A stretch of 64,000 nucleotides of DNA from Petaurus breviceps papuanus (lineage: Eukaryota; Chordata; Mammalia; Diprotodontia; Petauridae): positions 14,986,900 through 15,050,899 of the forward strand of contig JAMXIF010001183.1 of NCBI GenBank assembly GCA_028583685.1. The letters are read 5' to 3'. The translations under genes and the position numbers were made by a program. The first letter of the stretch is position 1; every line of letters starts with the position of its first letter. Positions 43,036-53,842 of the stretch are shown one piece after another. A model generated the notes under the pieces. The model was not told the origin of the DNA. It worked only from the letters and a program-made list of their open reading frames with translations, and did not search any database.

Positions 43036-43489
43036 ATTATTAATTTCTTTTTTTCTTTTATTTATTATCTATTAGTATTGCCTTTTTTGTCCCTTCTGTG
43101 TTCGTATTCACTTAAGAGATTAGTTCAAAATCTTCCCTTTCCTCCAACTTCTTATTTTGAGTAACTTCCTTTTACATTATCTTCTTTGAAGCTTTTTCCT
43201 GTTTTGTTCTCATCACTTCTCTCCCCTTCCAATCCACTCTGAATTTTATTTTCTGATTCATGAACTTTATTTTTGTTTGTTACTTCTTTATTCTCTCTAT
43301 AACCATCAAAGCATTTAAAACTTCTGATATATTGGGTTTTCTATTCAATTTACATAATTTACTTTGTAGATCTTTCCAAAACCCCTTTTGTCTTGCTATG
43401 TCTCTCACTTAGATGCATAAATAAGACAAATAAAAAAGAAAGAGAAAGAGAAAAAAAGAGAGAGATAGAAATGGAGGTGAGAGATTTAT
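43036..43489. other. T-rich unassigned stretch with a GA run
   Basis: No gene recognised. An impure GA microsatellite lies at about 43437-43472. Confidence 0.5.
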
Positions 43490-43565
43490 TATACATTTAA
43501 CATGTGGCAGGAATTGTGCTAAGCATCAGAGATACAAATAGGGAAAAGACAGCACATAGATGTTG
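43490..43565 (-). mobile_element. L2 LINE 3' end (antisense)
   Basis: ATACATTTAACATGTGGCAG, GAATTGTGCTAAGCATCAGA and GATACAAATAGGG. The next 350 bases (43566-43980) may continue as an unidentified repeat. The minus open frame at 43519-43797 lies over it. Confidence 0.5.
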
Positions 43566-43989
43566 AAAGGTGAAGATAAAGGAGATATGCATTAAGTGAC
43601 ATGAAAGCTGGAGCCCTGGGATGATAAGACAAAAGTTTACCTATCAAATCAGGTGTACCCAGGGGCAAAGTCGGAGGTTCTATTAGGAAGGGGATGAAGA
43701 GGATGAATGGACGCCAGAAGACATGGTCAGGAGGGTACATGGGAAGTGGTGTGGAGGCCTGAGCAAGATAACTGAGCAAGATAATGATGAATATCATCTG
43801 TGAGTGTCAAGTATCCCCAGGTTGAATCCAAGGCTCCTATGGAAGGAGGATGAGAATGATGTACCAAGAAAAGACAGCATAACAAGTAATGTTAAATTGA
43901 CCAGATGGTTAAGTTCAAAAGATAGTCTTAAATTTGAATATATTATGAGTTTTTTTTAATTTTGTGTTAACAGTGGACTAATTTATGGA

Positions 43990-44120
43990 TAAGGCACTGT
44001 GACATACTGAAAAGAGAACCAGCCTTGAAACCAGGAGGATTTGTATTCCAGTCTCAAGACTGACACGTAGTGGTTGTGTGACCCTGGGCAAGTAGCTTAA
44101 TCTCTTCAAAGGCAACCAAG
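43990..44120 (+). mobile_element. THER/MAR-like SINE fragment
   Basis: GGCACTGTGACATACTGAAA, CTTGAAACCAGGAGGATTTG and GTGACCCTGGGCAAGTAGC. The stretch 44121-44500 after it is unassigned. Confidence 0.6.
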
Positions 44121-44499
44121 GCAAATATTTAAGACTACATTATGGAAAAAGTGCCAACCTCTATTTGCACAGGGCCTTCCCTCACTTGGGCATTCCCTAT
44201 ATGAAGGAAATCACAGACCCAGCCCCCATCTATATCTCCTCTCTGGGCATGAATGGTAGTTTATCCAATGAGTTTGAAAAATATCATCTCTCAAAAAGAA
44301 TCTATAATATGTACTTAATAGCTCCATGCATATTTTTAATAGGAAGGATGGGAATTCCTACAAGACTGAAAGAGTAAAAGTGCATTTGAAGTGGTTACTT
44401 TGAATTATTAAGGGACAAATAATCCATGTGAGTTAATCCATCTTTCCAATATGTGTTTGAAAGGACTAGCAAACTACATTTGGATAAATTCCCATAGTG

Positions 44500-44815
44500 G
44501 TCATGCTCACTCCTAATCTGGACTGGCTTCCGACTCCTCAAACTTTTCCAATTTGTCCCAGGAGTCTTTACAGACTGGAGACACCTCCATTCCTGTGACC
44601 TGCTCCTCTAATTGATGAGTTTCTTCCTGGAACTCCTAAATCACTTCCTAAATCTCAGAACTATACCCTTTCCCCTGACACTCAGCTCCCTGTTATGTAT
44701 TTTCTTCCCCCTATGAGAATATAATCTCCTTGAGGTTAGTGACTGTCATTCTTTTTTGCCTATATCATGTTTCCAGCATTTGGCATAGTGCCTGGCACAT
44801 AGCAAATGTTTAATC
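44500..44815 (+). mobile_element. L2 LINE 3' end
   Basis: TTCCCCCTATGAGAATATAA, TCTCCTTGAGGTTAGTGACT, CAGCATTTGGCATAGTGCCT and GGCACATAGCAAATGTTTAA are the canonical sense terminus. Confidence 0.75.
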
Positions 44816-44836
44816 ACATAATTTTATCTAGTCTAA

Positions 44837-45080
44837 AGGGTCAGCCAGGTGATGGACTGGAAAGAGTGCCTGGTCTGGCATCAGGAAGACCTGAGTTCAA
44901 ATCTGACCTCGGTCACTTACTAGCTGTGTAATCCTGAGTAAGTAACTTAACCCTGTTTTCCTCAGTTTCCTCATCTGTAAAATGAGCTGTAGAAGGAAAT
45001 GGCAAACCACTCCATTGTCTTTGCCAAAAACACCTCAAATTGGGCCATGAAGAGCTGGGTAAGACCAAAAAAGAACAATT
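44837..45080 (+). mobile_element. MAR1-type long SINE
   Basis: GGGTCAGCCAGGTGATGGAC, CAGGAAGACCTGAGTTCAAA, CTCATCTGTAAAATGAGCTG, GGAAATGGCAAACCACTCCA and GCCATGAAGAGCTGGGTAAG. Open frames at 44913-45095 and 44999-45208 start inside it. Confidence 0.85.
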
Positions 45081-45089
45081 CGCATCTAA

Positions 45090-46510
45090 TCTCATTTAAT
45101 GCAATTCTAGCTATTTGGTTGTTTGTTAAATGTTTGTCAACTAATTGTCAAGAAGTATTATTCATCACCATTAAAAATCAAATGTCAAAAACACCCTATC
45201 CTGTCTAAACACTAAAAACTGACCTTAAGAACTAAATACATTAAATCTTGCTTCTGATTCCAGGCCTTGGAATCAAATTCAGGCCTTGTAAATCCCAATG
45301 TCCTCTTAAATGGGAAGTGTATACATCACCTTCTACACCCAACCTACTTCCTGAGGGATTTTATCTAGCATTGCAATTGTGTATTAAATGCAAGCATATT
45401 GCCATTATTCTGCACCTTATGAAAGTACATCTTTTCAAGCACAATGCCAGGATTCCTGGGGATTCCACTGAGACTCACAGATCATTCATTTGTAAGCAAG
45501 GATTTTCCCTACCTTCTAATATCTCACCCAAGAGTTGAATTTGGCTTAATGTCACTAGTCATTTTTAAATGAATGACTGAGTTGTTAAAGTTTGAAAACC
45601 TGCAGCTGTGTCTATGTAATAACTACATTTTCCAATGTTTGTCAGCTCCATAAAAAGAGGTTGAGCATATAAACCCCATAAACTTAACCACATCTAGGAA
45701 TTCTCAAATGTTTTCAATTACATAACAATTACTCTTACATCATGCAATATCTGAAAACCATTAAGTCAGTAGAAGGTACTGTCAACATCCTTTCATAGTT
45801 TCCCTGATAACGCAAAGGACAACATCTTAAAGTTGATTTCCGTAAATTAGCTTAGCAGGGAAGTATATACCGTAAGACACTAAGTATTAGAAAGGAAGAA
45901 TATAAAAATGACAAACTCTGCTTAAGAACAGAAGCAATTAAAGTTATTTTAAAAACAAACTTTAGGAAATGTATTTGTGGTTCACAGGAACTAGATGAAA
46001 AAATCAAAAGCATTTTCCATTAATAGCCTTACATGATTAATAAAAATGTTTTGCACATTAGCATATAAATAGAGAAAGAAAATGTGGTGGATGAGAATGT
46101 AATACATGAAGCAGGAAGAAAACAGAAAAATACCATCTGTATCAAATTACTTCCAGGAAAGCAACCGAGAAATGGTTATTCATAATTTTTTCAAACTATT
46201 CTTCAATTTCTGTTTTCCATCTGCTCCTCTGACCCTTATACCTCTGAAAATGTTACTTTCTTTTTAAGAGAAGTATAAAAAAAGAACAAGTTTCTGTAAA
46301 ATTAGAACTGATTCTGAATGAATATTTGCATTAGAACTAAAATACATCTAACTATGATTTGCAAATCAAAATTTTTAGTGGTGTCTTTTGAGAAGCAACT
46401 AGATCCCCATTTAGAGAGTACTGTACTCTTATTTTTTAACTAATAATTTTCTCCCAGCTCTGCATGCTGAGAGAGGAAGATAGCTATCTTCTGCTTGAAA
46501 TCTCAAGTCC
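45090..46510. other. Unassigned single-copy-looking DNA
   Basis: About 1.4 kb with no recognised repeat or gene, one of the cleanest stretches in the window. The open frame at 45248-45538 (96 aa) shows no known domain. Confidence 0.5.
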
Positions 46511-46528
46511 TTCAAGAACTGGGCAAGG

Positions 46529-46687
46529 AGAGGTGGCTAAGTGTCGCAATGACTACAGCATTGGCGCTGAAGTCAGGAGGACCTAAGTTCAAATCTGGCC
46601 TCAGACACTTGACACACTTAGTAGACATGTGACTTTGGGCAAGTCACTTAATTCCAATTGCCCTCCAAAAAGCAAAAAAAAAAAAAA
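46529..46687 (+). mobile_element. WSINE-like short SINE
   Basis: AGAGGTGGCTAAGTGTCGCA head, AAGTTCAAATCTGGCCTCAG, and CCAATTGCCCTCCAAAAAGC with an A-tail. The target duplication AAGAACTGGGCAAGG at 46514-46528 and 46688-46702 is perfect. Confidence 0.9.
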
Positions 46688-46702
46688 AAGAACTGGGCAA
46701 GG

Positions 46703-47489
46703 TAATGCAAAGAGACAGGTCTTAATTCTCCCACTAAAAATGCAAGTATTGTTTTTTACTTTACCTTCAGAGGATGTTACCCATTGATCCAAAAATGAAA
46801 TAGCAAAAGCATTTTCACTGTAAAGCATTTAAAATTTTTTTCCAAGGTGGAGAAATAATGGTCTATTAGGTATCCTAGGTGACATATGAGGAGAAGCAAT
46901 GCCAAGGCATTGGGAGTCCAAACTCCTAGTGAAAATCTAGGTTTTTCTTCAGCCATAAATTTGGGAAAGTTACATGAGATAGTTGGTATAATTAAGAGGT
47001 ATATAAACATCCTTTAGGATGGTGAGAATGAGCAATGTTTCTATTAATATATGTACACATATACACCCATATGTGTGTATGCATATGTTTATATGTATAT
47101 ACATGTGTATAGTGTGTGTGTGTGGTGTTGTCTATGTGTATTTCAATCATAGGCTCAATCTGACAATAAGTTAGACAGAAAGGAAGAGGAATAAACAAGT
47201 TAATTTCTAGCTTGAAAAAATGACAATTTTTTTTCCCCCTAGAAGGGGAAGAACTCAAGTACTCTCAGTCTTCATACAAAGCATAAGCAGGATGAGACTG
47301 TATCTTCCAACCCTTTATGTTCCAGTGCTATAATGCTAATAATCCTGAAAAAGAATCCCAGAGATTGGGTAAGGCCTGAAAAGGGCAAGCAAAGTGCTTT
47401 AGACATCATAGGAATAAGTAAATGCTGTTTAAGAGACTCATCTATTACATTGTACACATTAACTGTAACATCACAGTGATAATCAAATG
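46703..47489. other. Unassigned stretch with TA/CA tract
   Basis: No gene recognised. An alternating ATGTGTATGC/TATACATG tract lies at 47045-47125. Four minus open frames here (46601-47457) are short with no domain. Confidence 0.5.
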
Positions 47490-47725
47490 TGAAAGATTCT
47501 GATCAATACAATATACCATGACAATTCCAATGGACTCTTGATGAAAAATGCTATCTACATTCACAGAAAAACCTGATGAAATCTCAGTACAGACTGAAGC
47601 ACATTTTTTTCACATTTTTCCTTGATTTTTTTTTTTTTGCAACATGGATAACTAATACGGAAATAAGTCTTGCAAAACTTCATATGTAAAGTAGTTATAT
47701 TTCTTGCTTTCTCAATGGGTGGGGA
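47490..47725 (+). mobile_element. L1/HAL1-type LINE 3' end (sense)
   Basis: CCATGACAATTCCAATGGAC, TCTTGATGAAAAATGCTATC, CACAGAAAAACCTGATGAAA, AACATGGATAACTAATACGG and AATGGGTGGGGAAAGGG are the last roughly 230 bases of the marsupial L1/HAL1 3' UTR in sense. Confidence 0.75.
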
Positions 47726-47910
47726 AAGGGTAAAGAAGACTAAAAAACATCTTTTTTATTCTCCCTTTTTTCACTACTCTCTACATTCAATATTAACATC
47801 CATAATTCAATTCTATACACTTTTCCTTCTATTTCCTGAAAGAAATTATTTTTCTCTTGTACTAATAATCAATTATTGAATTAGGACCAGGATTTTTTTT
47901 TACAGAAGTC

Positions 47911-48347
47911 TGTAGGTTGTTCAGTCTCTAAAGGATATTGTTGATGGATGAGATTGCCCAAATCCTTGGGGTACATGCCTTTTGATCCTGGGTGGGAGAC
48001 CCCAGTCAACTAGAGAACCTTACAAAGAATTTTATCCAATCTGGGTAAAATCCAACCAATTGTGTACTAGTTAGACATGCCTGATTGATCAAAGTCATGT
48101 CCTCCATTCCTTCATTTGAATAGGCCCATCTCTCATTATAATATTCATTCTTCTCATTAGTTGTTAATCAATCAGTGTTGATTGCCACACTCAGGAAAAC
48201 TCACTCTTCCAAGTGCATATAAACATTGAATGGATTCTATGAGGGGTTTTGGCATTCAAGAGTTCCACTGATCCCTTTTATTAATTATTGCTAGCATGAT
48301 TAAAAAAAATGATTAATCACCCCAAAACTATGTCTCTCGAACATCAC
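47911..48347 (+). mobile_element. Possible LTR, fossil
   Basis: A stretch with CCAACCAATTGTG, GCATATAAACATTG (TATA-like, near 48220) and TTTTATTAATTATTGC about 60 bases on. The tentative ends are TGTAGGTTG and GAACATCACA. That fits a promoter plus R-U5 layout, and I recall similar marsupial repeats, but no target duplication or partner copy was found. Confidence 0.35.
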
Positions 48348-48469
48348 ACCCCTTGGTTTCTTTAGCTTGACCCTATATGGGTCAGTGACTGAAGGTAGCA
48401 CCTAGGAAAAGATGATGGAAGTAGCTAGTGACTTTTGGCTTTTTCTGTATTTTTTTTTGCTTTTTAAAT

Positions 48470-49493
48470 TTTTAGTCATTTTAAATTTAATCATTTTAAA
48501 ATAATGCCTCTTGTCTTCACATTGTAATCATTTATCTGCCTCTATATTGAGCTCTCTCTTTCTTTTAACAAAGAAAAACAATTAAGGAAAAATATCTGCT
48601 ATAGGAAATTTCTCTGAAAATGCATAAAATATTTCTCATCTTCAGGGCCATCTTGAGCTTTGTCATCAGTATTCAAAATACATTTGTGGTTTTATTTTCA
48701 TTTTGTCAGTACTGGACACATGGTTCTCTTGATTCTGCTTATTCCATCCTGCATCAGTTCAGACAAATCTTCCCATGTTTTCCTGAACCCTTAATGATAA
48801 TTATATCTTACTGCAGAGTGTTTTTTTCTAGTACATCCCAAATCAAAAGACAGAGAGACCCACTTTGTTTCTAGTTCTCAACTACAAAGAATAATGCTAT
48901 GGATATTTTGGTATATATAGAAAAAACTATTGCACATTTGTTTCTGTCTTTGATTTCGTTGGCATATGTGCTTAGTAGTAGGATCATTTATTTGAAGAAT
49001 AAAGGTATTTATTCATTCTTCTTGTATCTTTCCCAACAGAAATCAAAGACATTTGGGTGAATTTTCAACTCTACCAAGACTATATTGGTTTATGTAGGTG
49101 ATTCAATGCCCTTACAACAATTAATGATCATCTTTTTTCCCATCTTTGACAGTTTATATGGAAGGAAGCAAAATTTCAGTGGTTTTTAAATTTTATTTTT
49201 CTCTTACTATTAAAGAATAAGAGTACATTTTCAAGTCATTTATACTTTGCAATCCTTGTTTTTTACTTTGTTTTGTCATTTTGAAAACTGTTTCTCTCTT
49301 TTGACCATCTTTTTATAGGGGAAAATTCTTGAAGTTACATATTTGTATTTATTTTGGATTCATTCTAGATATGACTGTTGTCAGAAATATTAGACATAAA
49401 TATTTTACACATCTAAAGTTGCTTTTCTTTATCCATCTTTTGTTTGATATTATTTTGCAATTTTTAAAAAAAATCTGCATAATCAAAATGCTA
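48470..49493 (-). mobile_element. Old L1/HAL1 3'-region fragment (antisense)
   Basis: Diverged counterparts of the blocks at 51.9-52.6 kb: GCATCAGTTCAGACAAATCT, AGTTCTCAACTACAAAGAAT, CAACTCTACCAAGACTATAT, ACTGTTTCTCTCTTTTGACC and TAGATATGACTGTTGTCAGA. Interrupted at its right end by a SINE. Confidence 0.65.
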
Positions 49494-49506
49494 TCTTTAA
49501 TCTTTT

Positions 49507-49658
49507 TTTTAAGCAATTGGGATTAAGTAATTTGCTCAAGGTTACATGGCCAGTTATTTCTGGGTGTGGTGCTAAGTATCTAAGCCCAGATTCAATCCCC
49601 AAGTCATCCCGACACTGGGACCCGTGCTCTTACTCGCTGAGCCACCTGGCCACCCCTG
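49507..49658 (-). mobile_element. SINE monomer, right type of the dimeric family
   Basis: On minus it reads GGTGGCTCAGCGAGTAAG, CACCACACCCAGAAATAAC and CCAATTGCTTAAAAAAAA. The target duplication TCTTTAATCTTTT at 49494-49506 and 49659-49671 is perfect. It shows that one monomer can also be mobilised, or that monomers arise by loss from dimers. Confidence 0.9.
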
Positions 49659-49727
49659 TCTTTAATCTTTTATGACCTCCTCTATCCCTTGTTTAGTTAA
49701 GTATTCTCTCCACATATGTTATAAAGG

Positions 49728-49930
49728 TACTTGAGGCAGTGTGGTGCAATAGAAAGATTATTGAATTTGAAATTACAGAACCTAAGTTTGAATCCTGAAT
49801 CTGCTGCTTACTTCCTGTGTAATCTTGCTCAATCCACTTACTTTCTGTAAGCCTTATTTTCCTTATCTTGTCAAATGAGATAATATTGGCAAAATGCTTA
49901 AAATAGTATCTGGCACATAGTAAGCTCAAT
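49728..49930 (+). mobile_element. MON1/THER1-like CORE-SINE
   Basis: TGTGGTGCAATAGAAAGATT, GTTTGAATCCTGAATCTGCT, TGTCAAATGAGATAATATTG and ATCTGGCACATAGTAAGCTC. Confidence 0.7.
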
Positions 49931-49936
49931 GGAACA

Positions 49937-50007
49937 GGGGGCTGCTAGGTGGCGCCGTGAGTAAAGCGCCAGCTCTGGACTCAGGAGGACCTGGGCTCGG
50001 ATCCAAC

Positions 50008-50052
<45 letters not shown>

Positions 50053-50155
50053 NNNNNNNNNNNNNNNNNNNNNNNNNNNNNNNNNNNNNNNNNNNNNNNN
50101 NNNNNNNNNNNNNNNNNNNNNNNNNNNNNNNNNNNNNNNNNNNNNNNNNNNNTCT

Positions 50156-50204
<49 letters not shown>

Positions 50205-50264
50205 GTCTTGTAACCTTGGGCAAGTTACTTAATCCCAATTGCCCTCCAAAAGGCAAAAAAAAAA
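49937..50264 (+). mobile_element. WSINE-like SINE with internal TC/CA microsatellite and gap
   Basis: The head GCTGCTAGGTGGCGCCGTGA and GGACCTGGGCTCGGATCC (49938-50009) and the tail TGTAACCTTGGGCAAGTTAC, CCAATTGCCCTCCAAAAGGC (50208-50255) are two ends of one SINE. Between them lie (TC)n, exactly 100 N (50053-50152), then (AC)n. The intact relative at 63525-63704 has a short C/CA-rich stretch at the same place. The open frames across the gap (49898-50256) are artefacts. Confidence 0.85.
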
Positions 50265-50269
50265 GGAGG

Positions 50270-50595
50270 GGGTGGATGAAGAGGCTGGAATAAATGACCT
50301 CAGGTCCATTCCATTCAGGAATGTGCTGGTAAATATTTAATATTGTCTAGGGGCAGGAGACTTACCCCATAATATAACTTTAAGCTTAATCTGCATTATT
50401 TACATTTTCTCCATCATTTTCTTTTGTCTGGATAGTGGACAAATGAATGAATCAAGCCTTGACTTGGAGGATCTGCTGATTTCCTGAGATATAAATTCTC
50501 ACACTGAAAATTTAAGAATCAACTCTAGTCAGTTTGAGCAGGCTTCAACACATACCTGTTGACAGCTCTATATCTATGACACTATGATTTCTTAG
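50270..50595. other. Unassigned stretch
   Basis: About 330 bases with no recognised gene or repeat. Confidence 0.45.
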
Positions 50596-50685
50596 AACCT
50601 CAGTCTCTTCTACAAAATGATAGTTAAACTAGATGAAATCAGAGATGCCTTCCAACTCTAAGTTCTATTTTTTCATTCTATAATA
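50596..50685 (+). mobile_element. SINE 3' scrap
   Basis: GAACCTCAGTCTCTTCTACA, AAATGATAGTTAAACTAGAT and GATGCCTTCCAACTCTAAGT match the MON1-like tail. Confidence 0.55.
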
Positions 50686-50699
50686 TTATATATTCGGGT

Positions 50700-51245
50700 T
50701 ATAGATTCTTTTAAGTTTTGTTTTGTTATAAGATAATGTACCAATCCCAATTTCTGTCAAATACCACCACCCTAGCAAAGATCATAGTATTTTCCAGGTA
50801 GTAATGAAAACAGTTCACACTGATGGTTTTAGAAGCATTTTTTCCCCTCAATACTGAGACTACATACCAATTTTCCCAGCAGTTCTTGTAAAACAAAAAA
50901 AGAGATCACAATTCCTAATACATAAATTGTATATAAATTCTTTAGTTGATCAAACACTGCAACACTATTTTCACTGGCTTCTTTTGCTGCATTATCTAAT
51001 CTGTTCCACTGTAATAAAGTTTGCAATCTAGTAATGCAAAATCCCCTTCATTTGGACTTTCTCTTGAGAATTCAGAGTTTTTGATTTTCCAAATAATTTT
51101 TAACTTGTCTATTCCAAAAAAAAAAAACTTTTTTAGCAGTTTGATTGGTATAGCACTAATTCTGTCCATTAATTTAAATCATATTACTCTTTCTATTTTA
51201 TTGGCATGGCCCAACATGAGAAAGGTATATTACTCCAATTGATGG
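50700..51245 (-). mobile_element. L1-clade LINE 3' region (antisense)
   Basis: TTTCCCAGCAGTTCTTGTAA, ATCTGTTCCACTGTAATAAA, ATTGGTATAGCACTAATTCT and TTTTATTGGCATGGCCCAAC follow reversed L1 3' UTR and ORF2-end order. Ends where the dimeric SINE target begins. Confidence 0.65.
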
Positions 51246-51265
51246 TTTCATTTTATTTATTTATT

Positions 51266-51574
51266 TATTACTATTATTTTTTAAACAAATTGGGGTTAAG
51301 TAACTTGCTCAAGGTTACACGGCCAGTAATTTCTGGGTGTGGTGCTGAGTATCTGAGCCCGGATTTGATTCAGGTCATCCCGACACTGGAGCCGGTGCTC
51401 TTACTCGCTGAGCCACCTGGCCACCCCTAAGCAATTGGGGTTAAGTAACTTGCTCAAGGTTACACCGCCAGGTGTTTCTGGGTGGGTGCTAAGTGTCTGA
51501 GCCCGGGATTTGATCTCCAGGTCAGTCTGACACTGGAGCTGGTGCTCTTACTCGCTGTGCTACCTGGCCGCCCC
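51266..51574 (-). mobile_element. Dimeric tRNA-derived SINE, copy 3
   Basis: On minus, the left monomer (51574 down to about 51430) has GGTAGCACAGCGAGTAAG, CACCCACCCAGAAACACC and CCAATTGCTTA. The right monomer (about 51429 down to 51276) has GGTGGCTCAGCGAGTAAG, CACCACACCCAGAAATTAC and an A-rich tail. The flanking repeats are CATTTTATTTATTTAT (51249-51264) and CATTTTATTTATTTTT (51575-51590). Third independent copy of the same dimer. Confidence 0.9.
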
Positions 51575-51590
51575 CATTTTATTTATTTTT

Positions 51591-53842
51591 TAAAAAATAT
51601 TTAACATTTTATTTTTCCTCAAATACATGTAAAAACAATTTTAACATTCGCTTTTAAAAAACTTTGAATTTCAAATTCTCTCCCTCGCTTCTGCCCCACC
51701 CCAAACCTATTGAGAAGGCAAGCAATTTGATATAGGTTATACATGTATAGTCATGTAAAACATTTCCATATTAGTTATGTTGTGAGCGAAAACATAGATT
51801 ATAAAAAACCTCAAGAAAAATAAAGAAAATAAAAATTAAAAAGTATGCTTCAATCTATATTCAGATACCATCAGTTCTTTCTGTAGGGATGGATAGCATT
51901 TTTCATAATAAATCTTTCAGAGGTGTTTTGGATCATTGTGTTGCTGAGAATAGCCAAGTCATTCATAGCTAATCATCTTACAGTATTGTTGTTACTTTGT
52001 ACACAGTGCCTCTCACTTTTCATTACTTCATATAAGCCTTTCTAGGTTTCTCTGAGAGCATCCTGCTCATTGTTTCTTATAGTACAATAGTATTGCATCA
52101 TAATCATATACCGCAATTTGTTCAGCTAATACCCAATTGATGACCATCCCTTCAATTTCCAATTCTTTGCTACCAGAAAAGAGCTGGTATGAATATTTTT
52201 GTACAAACAGATCTTTTTCCTTGCTTTTTTTTTTTTATCGTTTTGGGGATGTAAACCTAATAGTGATATTGTTAAGTCAAAGGGTATGATACATGGTTTT
52301 ATAGGCCTCTGGGCATGCTTCCAATTGTTCCTCAGAATGGTTGAATCAGTTCCCCTCCACAAACTCTACCAACAATGAACTAATGTTTTGTTTTTCTCAC
52401 ACCCCCTCCAACATTGGTCATTTTTCTTTTCTGTCCTATTAGCCAATCTAATAGATATGATGTAGTACCTCAGAATTGTTTTAATTTACATTTCTTCAAT
52501 CAATAATGAGTTAGAATATTTTCATATGGCTAGAGATAGTTTTGATTACTTCATCTGAAAACTGTTTATATCTTTTGATCATTTATCAATTGGGGAATGA
52601 CTCTTACTTTTATAAATTTGACTCAGTTCTCTATGTGCTTGAGAAGTGATGCCTTTATCAGAGAAACTTGCTCTAAATTTTTTTTACAGCTACTATTAAT
52701 AACTATATTTCCCTTCATACTATTTCCCCCTCTATTCTATTCCCTCTCTCTCTTAACCCTGTTCCTCCTCAAAAGTGTTTAGCTTCTGACTACCCCCTCT
52801 CCCAATCCGCCCTCCTTTCTATCACCACCCCCGCTTTCTTATCCCCTTAGTCTCCTACTTTCCTGTAGGGTAGGATAGATCTCTGGATCTTTGTATGTTA
52901 TTCCTTCTTTGAGCCAATTCTGCTGAGAGTAATGTTCACTCACTCCCTCTCACCTTCCCCCTCTTCCCTGCTACTGTAAAAGGCTTTTCCTTGCCTCTCT
53001 TTCTCCCAGTACATTCCCCTCTCATCCCTTTACTATTTTAGATATCATCCCTTCATATGCCTTATGTCTGTATATACTCCTTCTAAATGCCCTAATAATG
53101 AGAAAGGTTTTTATGAGTTACAAATATCCCATGCAGCAATGTAAACAGTTTAGTCTTATTAAATTCCTTATTATTTCCCTTCCCTGTTTACTTTTTTATC
53201 CTTCTCTTGAATCTTGAATTTAAAAGACACATTTTCGACTCAGCTCTGGTCTTTTCATCAATAATACTTGAAAGATTTCTATTTCATTGAATTTCCATTT
53301 TTCCCTCTGAAGGACTATACTCAGTTTTTTTGGGTAGGTGATTCTTGATTATAATCCTAGTATCTTTGCCCTCTGGAATACCATATTCTAAGCCCTCTAA
53401 TCCTTTCATATAAAAGCTGCTAAATCTTAGGTTATCCTAACTGTGGATCATTAATACTTGAGTTGTTTCTTTCTGATGCCTTGCAATATTTTCTCCTTGA
53501 CCTGGGAGCTCTGGAATTTGGCTATAATATTCCTGGGAGTTTTCATTTTGGGATGTTTTCTAGGAGGTGATCAGTGGATTCTTTCAATTTGTTTTTTTAC
53601 CACCTGGTTCTAGAATATCAGGGACATTGTCCCTGATAATTTCTTGAAAGATGATGTCTAAGCTCTTTTTTGATCATGGATTTAAGATAGTTGAATAATT
53701 TTTAAGTTTTCTCTTCTGGATCTATTTTCCAGGTCAGTTGTTTTTCCAATGAGATATTACAAGTTGCCTTCTATTTCTTTCATTCTTTTGGGTTTTTTTC
53801 TTGTTTCTTAATATCTTATGAATGCATTAACTTCCATTTGCA
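51591..53842 (-). mobile_element. HAL1-like (ORF1-only) L1-clade LINE
   Basis: Read on minus: an ORF1 remnant (53842 to about 53190), then a pyrimidine-rich antisense spacer region and the L1/HAL1 3' UTR (about 52600 to 51591). ORF1 is recognised from minus-strand words such as KTTDLENRSRR, ERIH, PRNIIAKFQSSQVKEKIL and RKKQ, which belong to the L1 ORF1 RNA-binding domain. No ORF2 lies between ORF1 and the 3' UTR, as in HAL1 (half-L1) elements. The 5' UTR is missing and the reading frame is broken. The alternative is an L1 with a large internal deletion. Confidence 0.75.

Noticed and set aside
45248-45538. 96-aa open frame in a repeat-free stretch
   Set aside because: It was the most gene-like by context, but it has no known motif and no promoter or splice evidence. 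Cross-species conservation would be needed before calling it.
53190-53842. Plus-strand coding potential over the LINE
   Set aside because: The recognisable L1 ORF1 words are on the minus strand, and plus-strand frames here are shadows.
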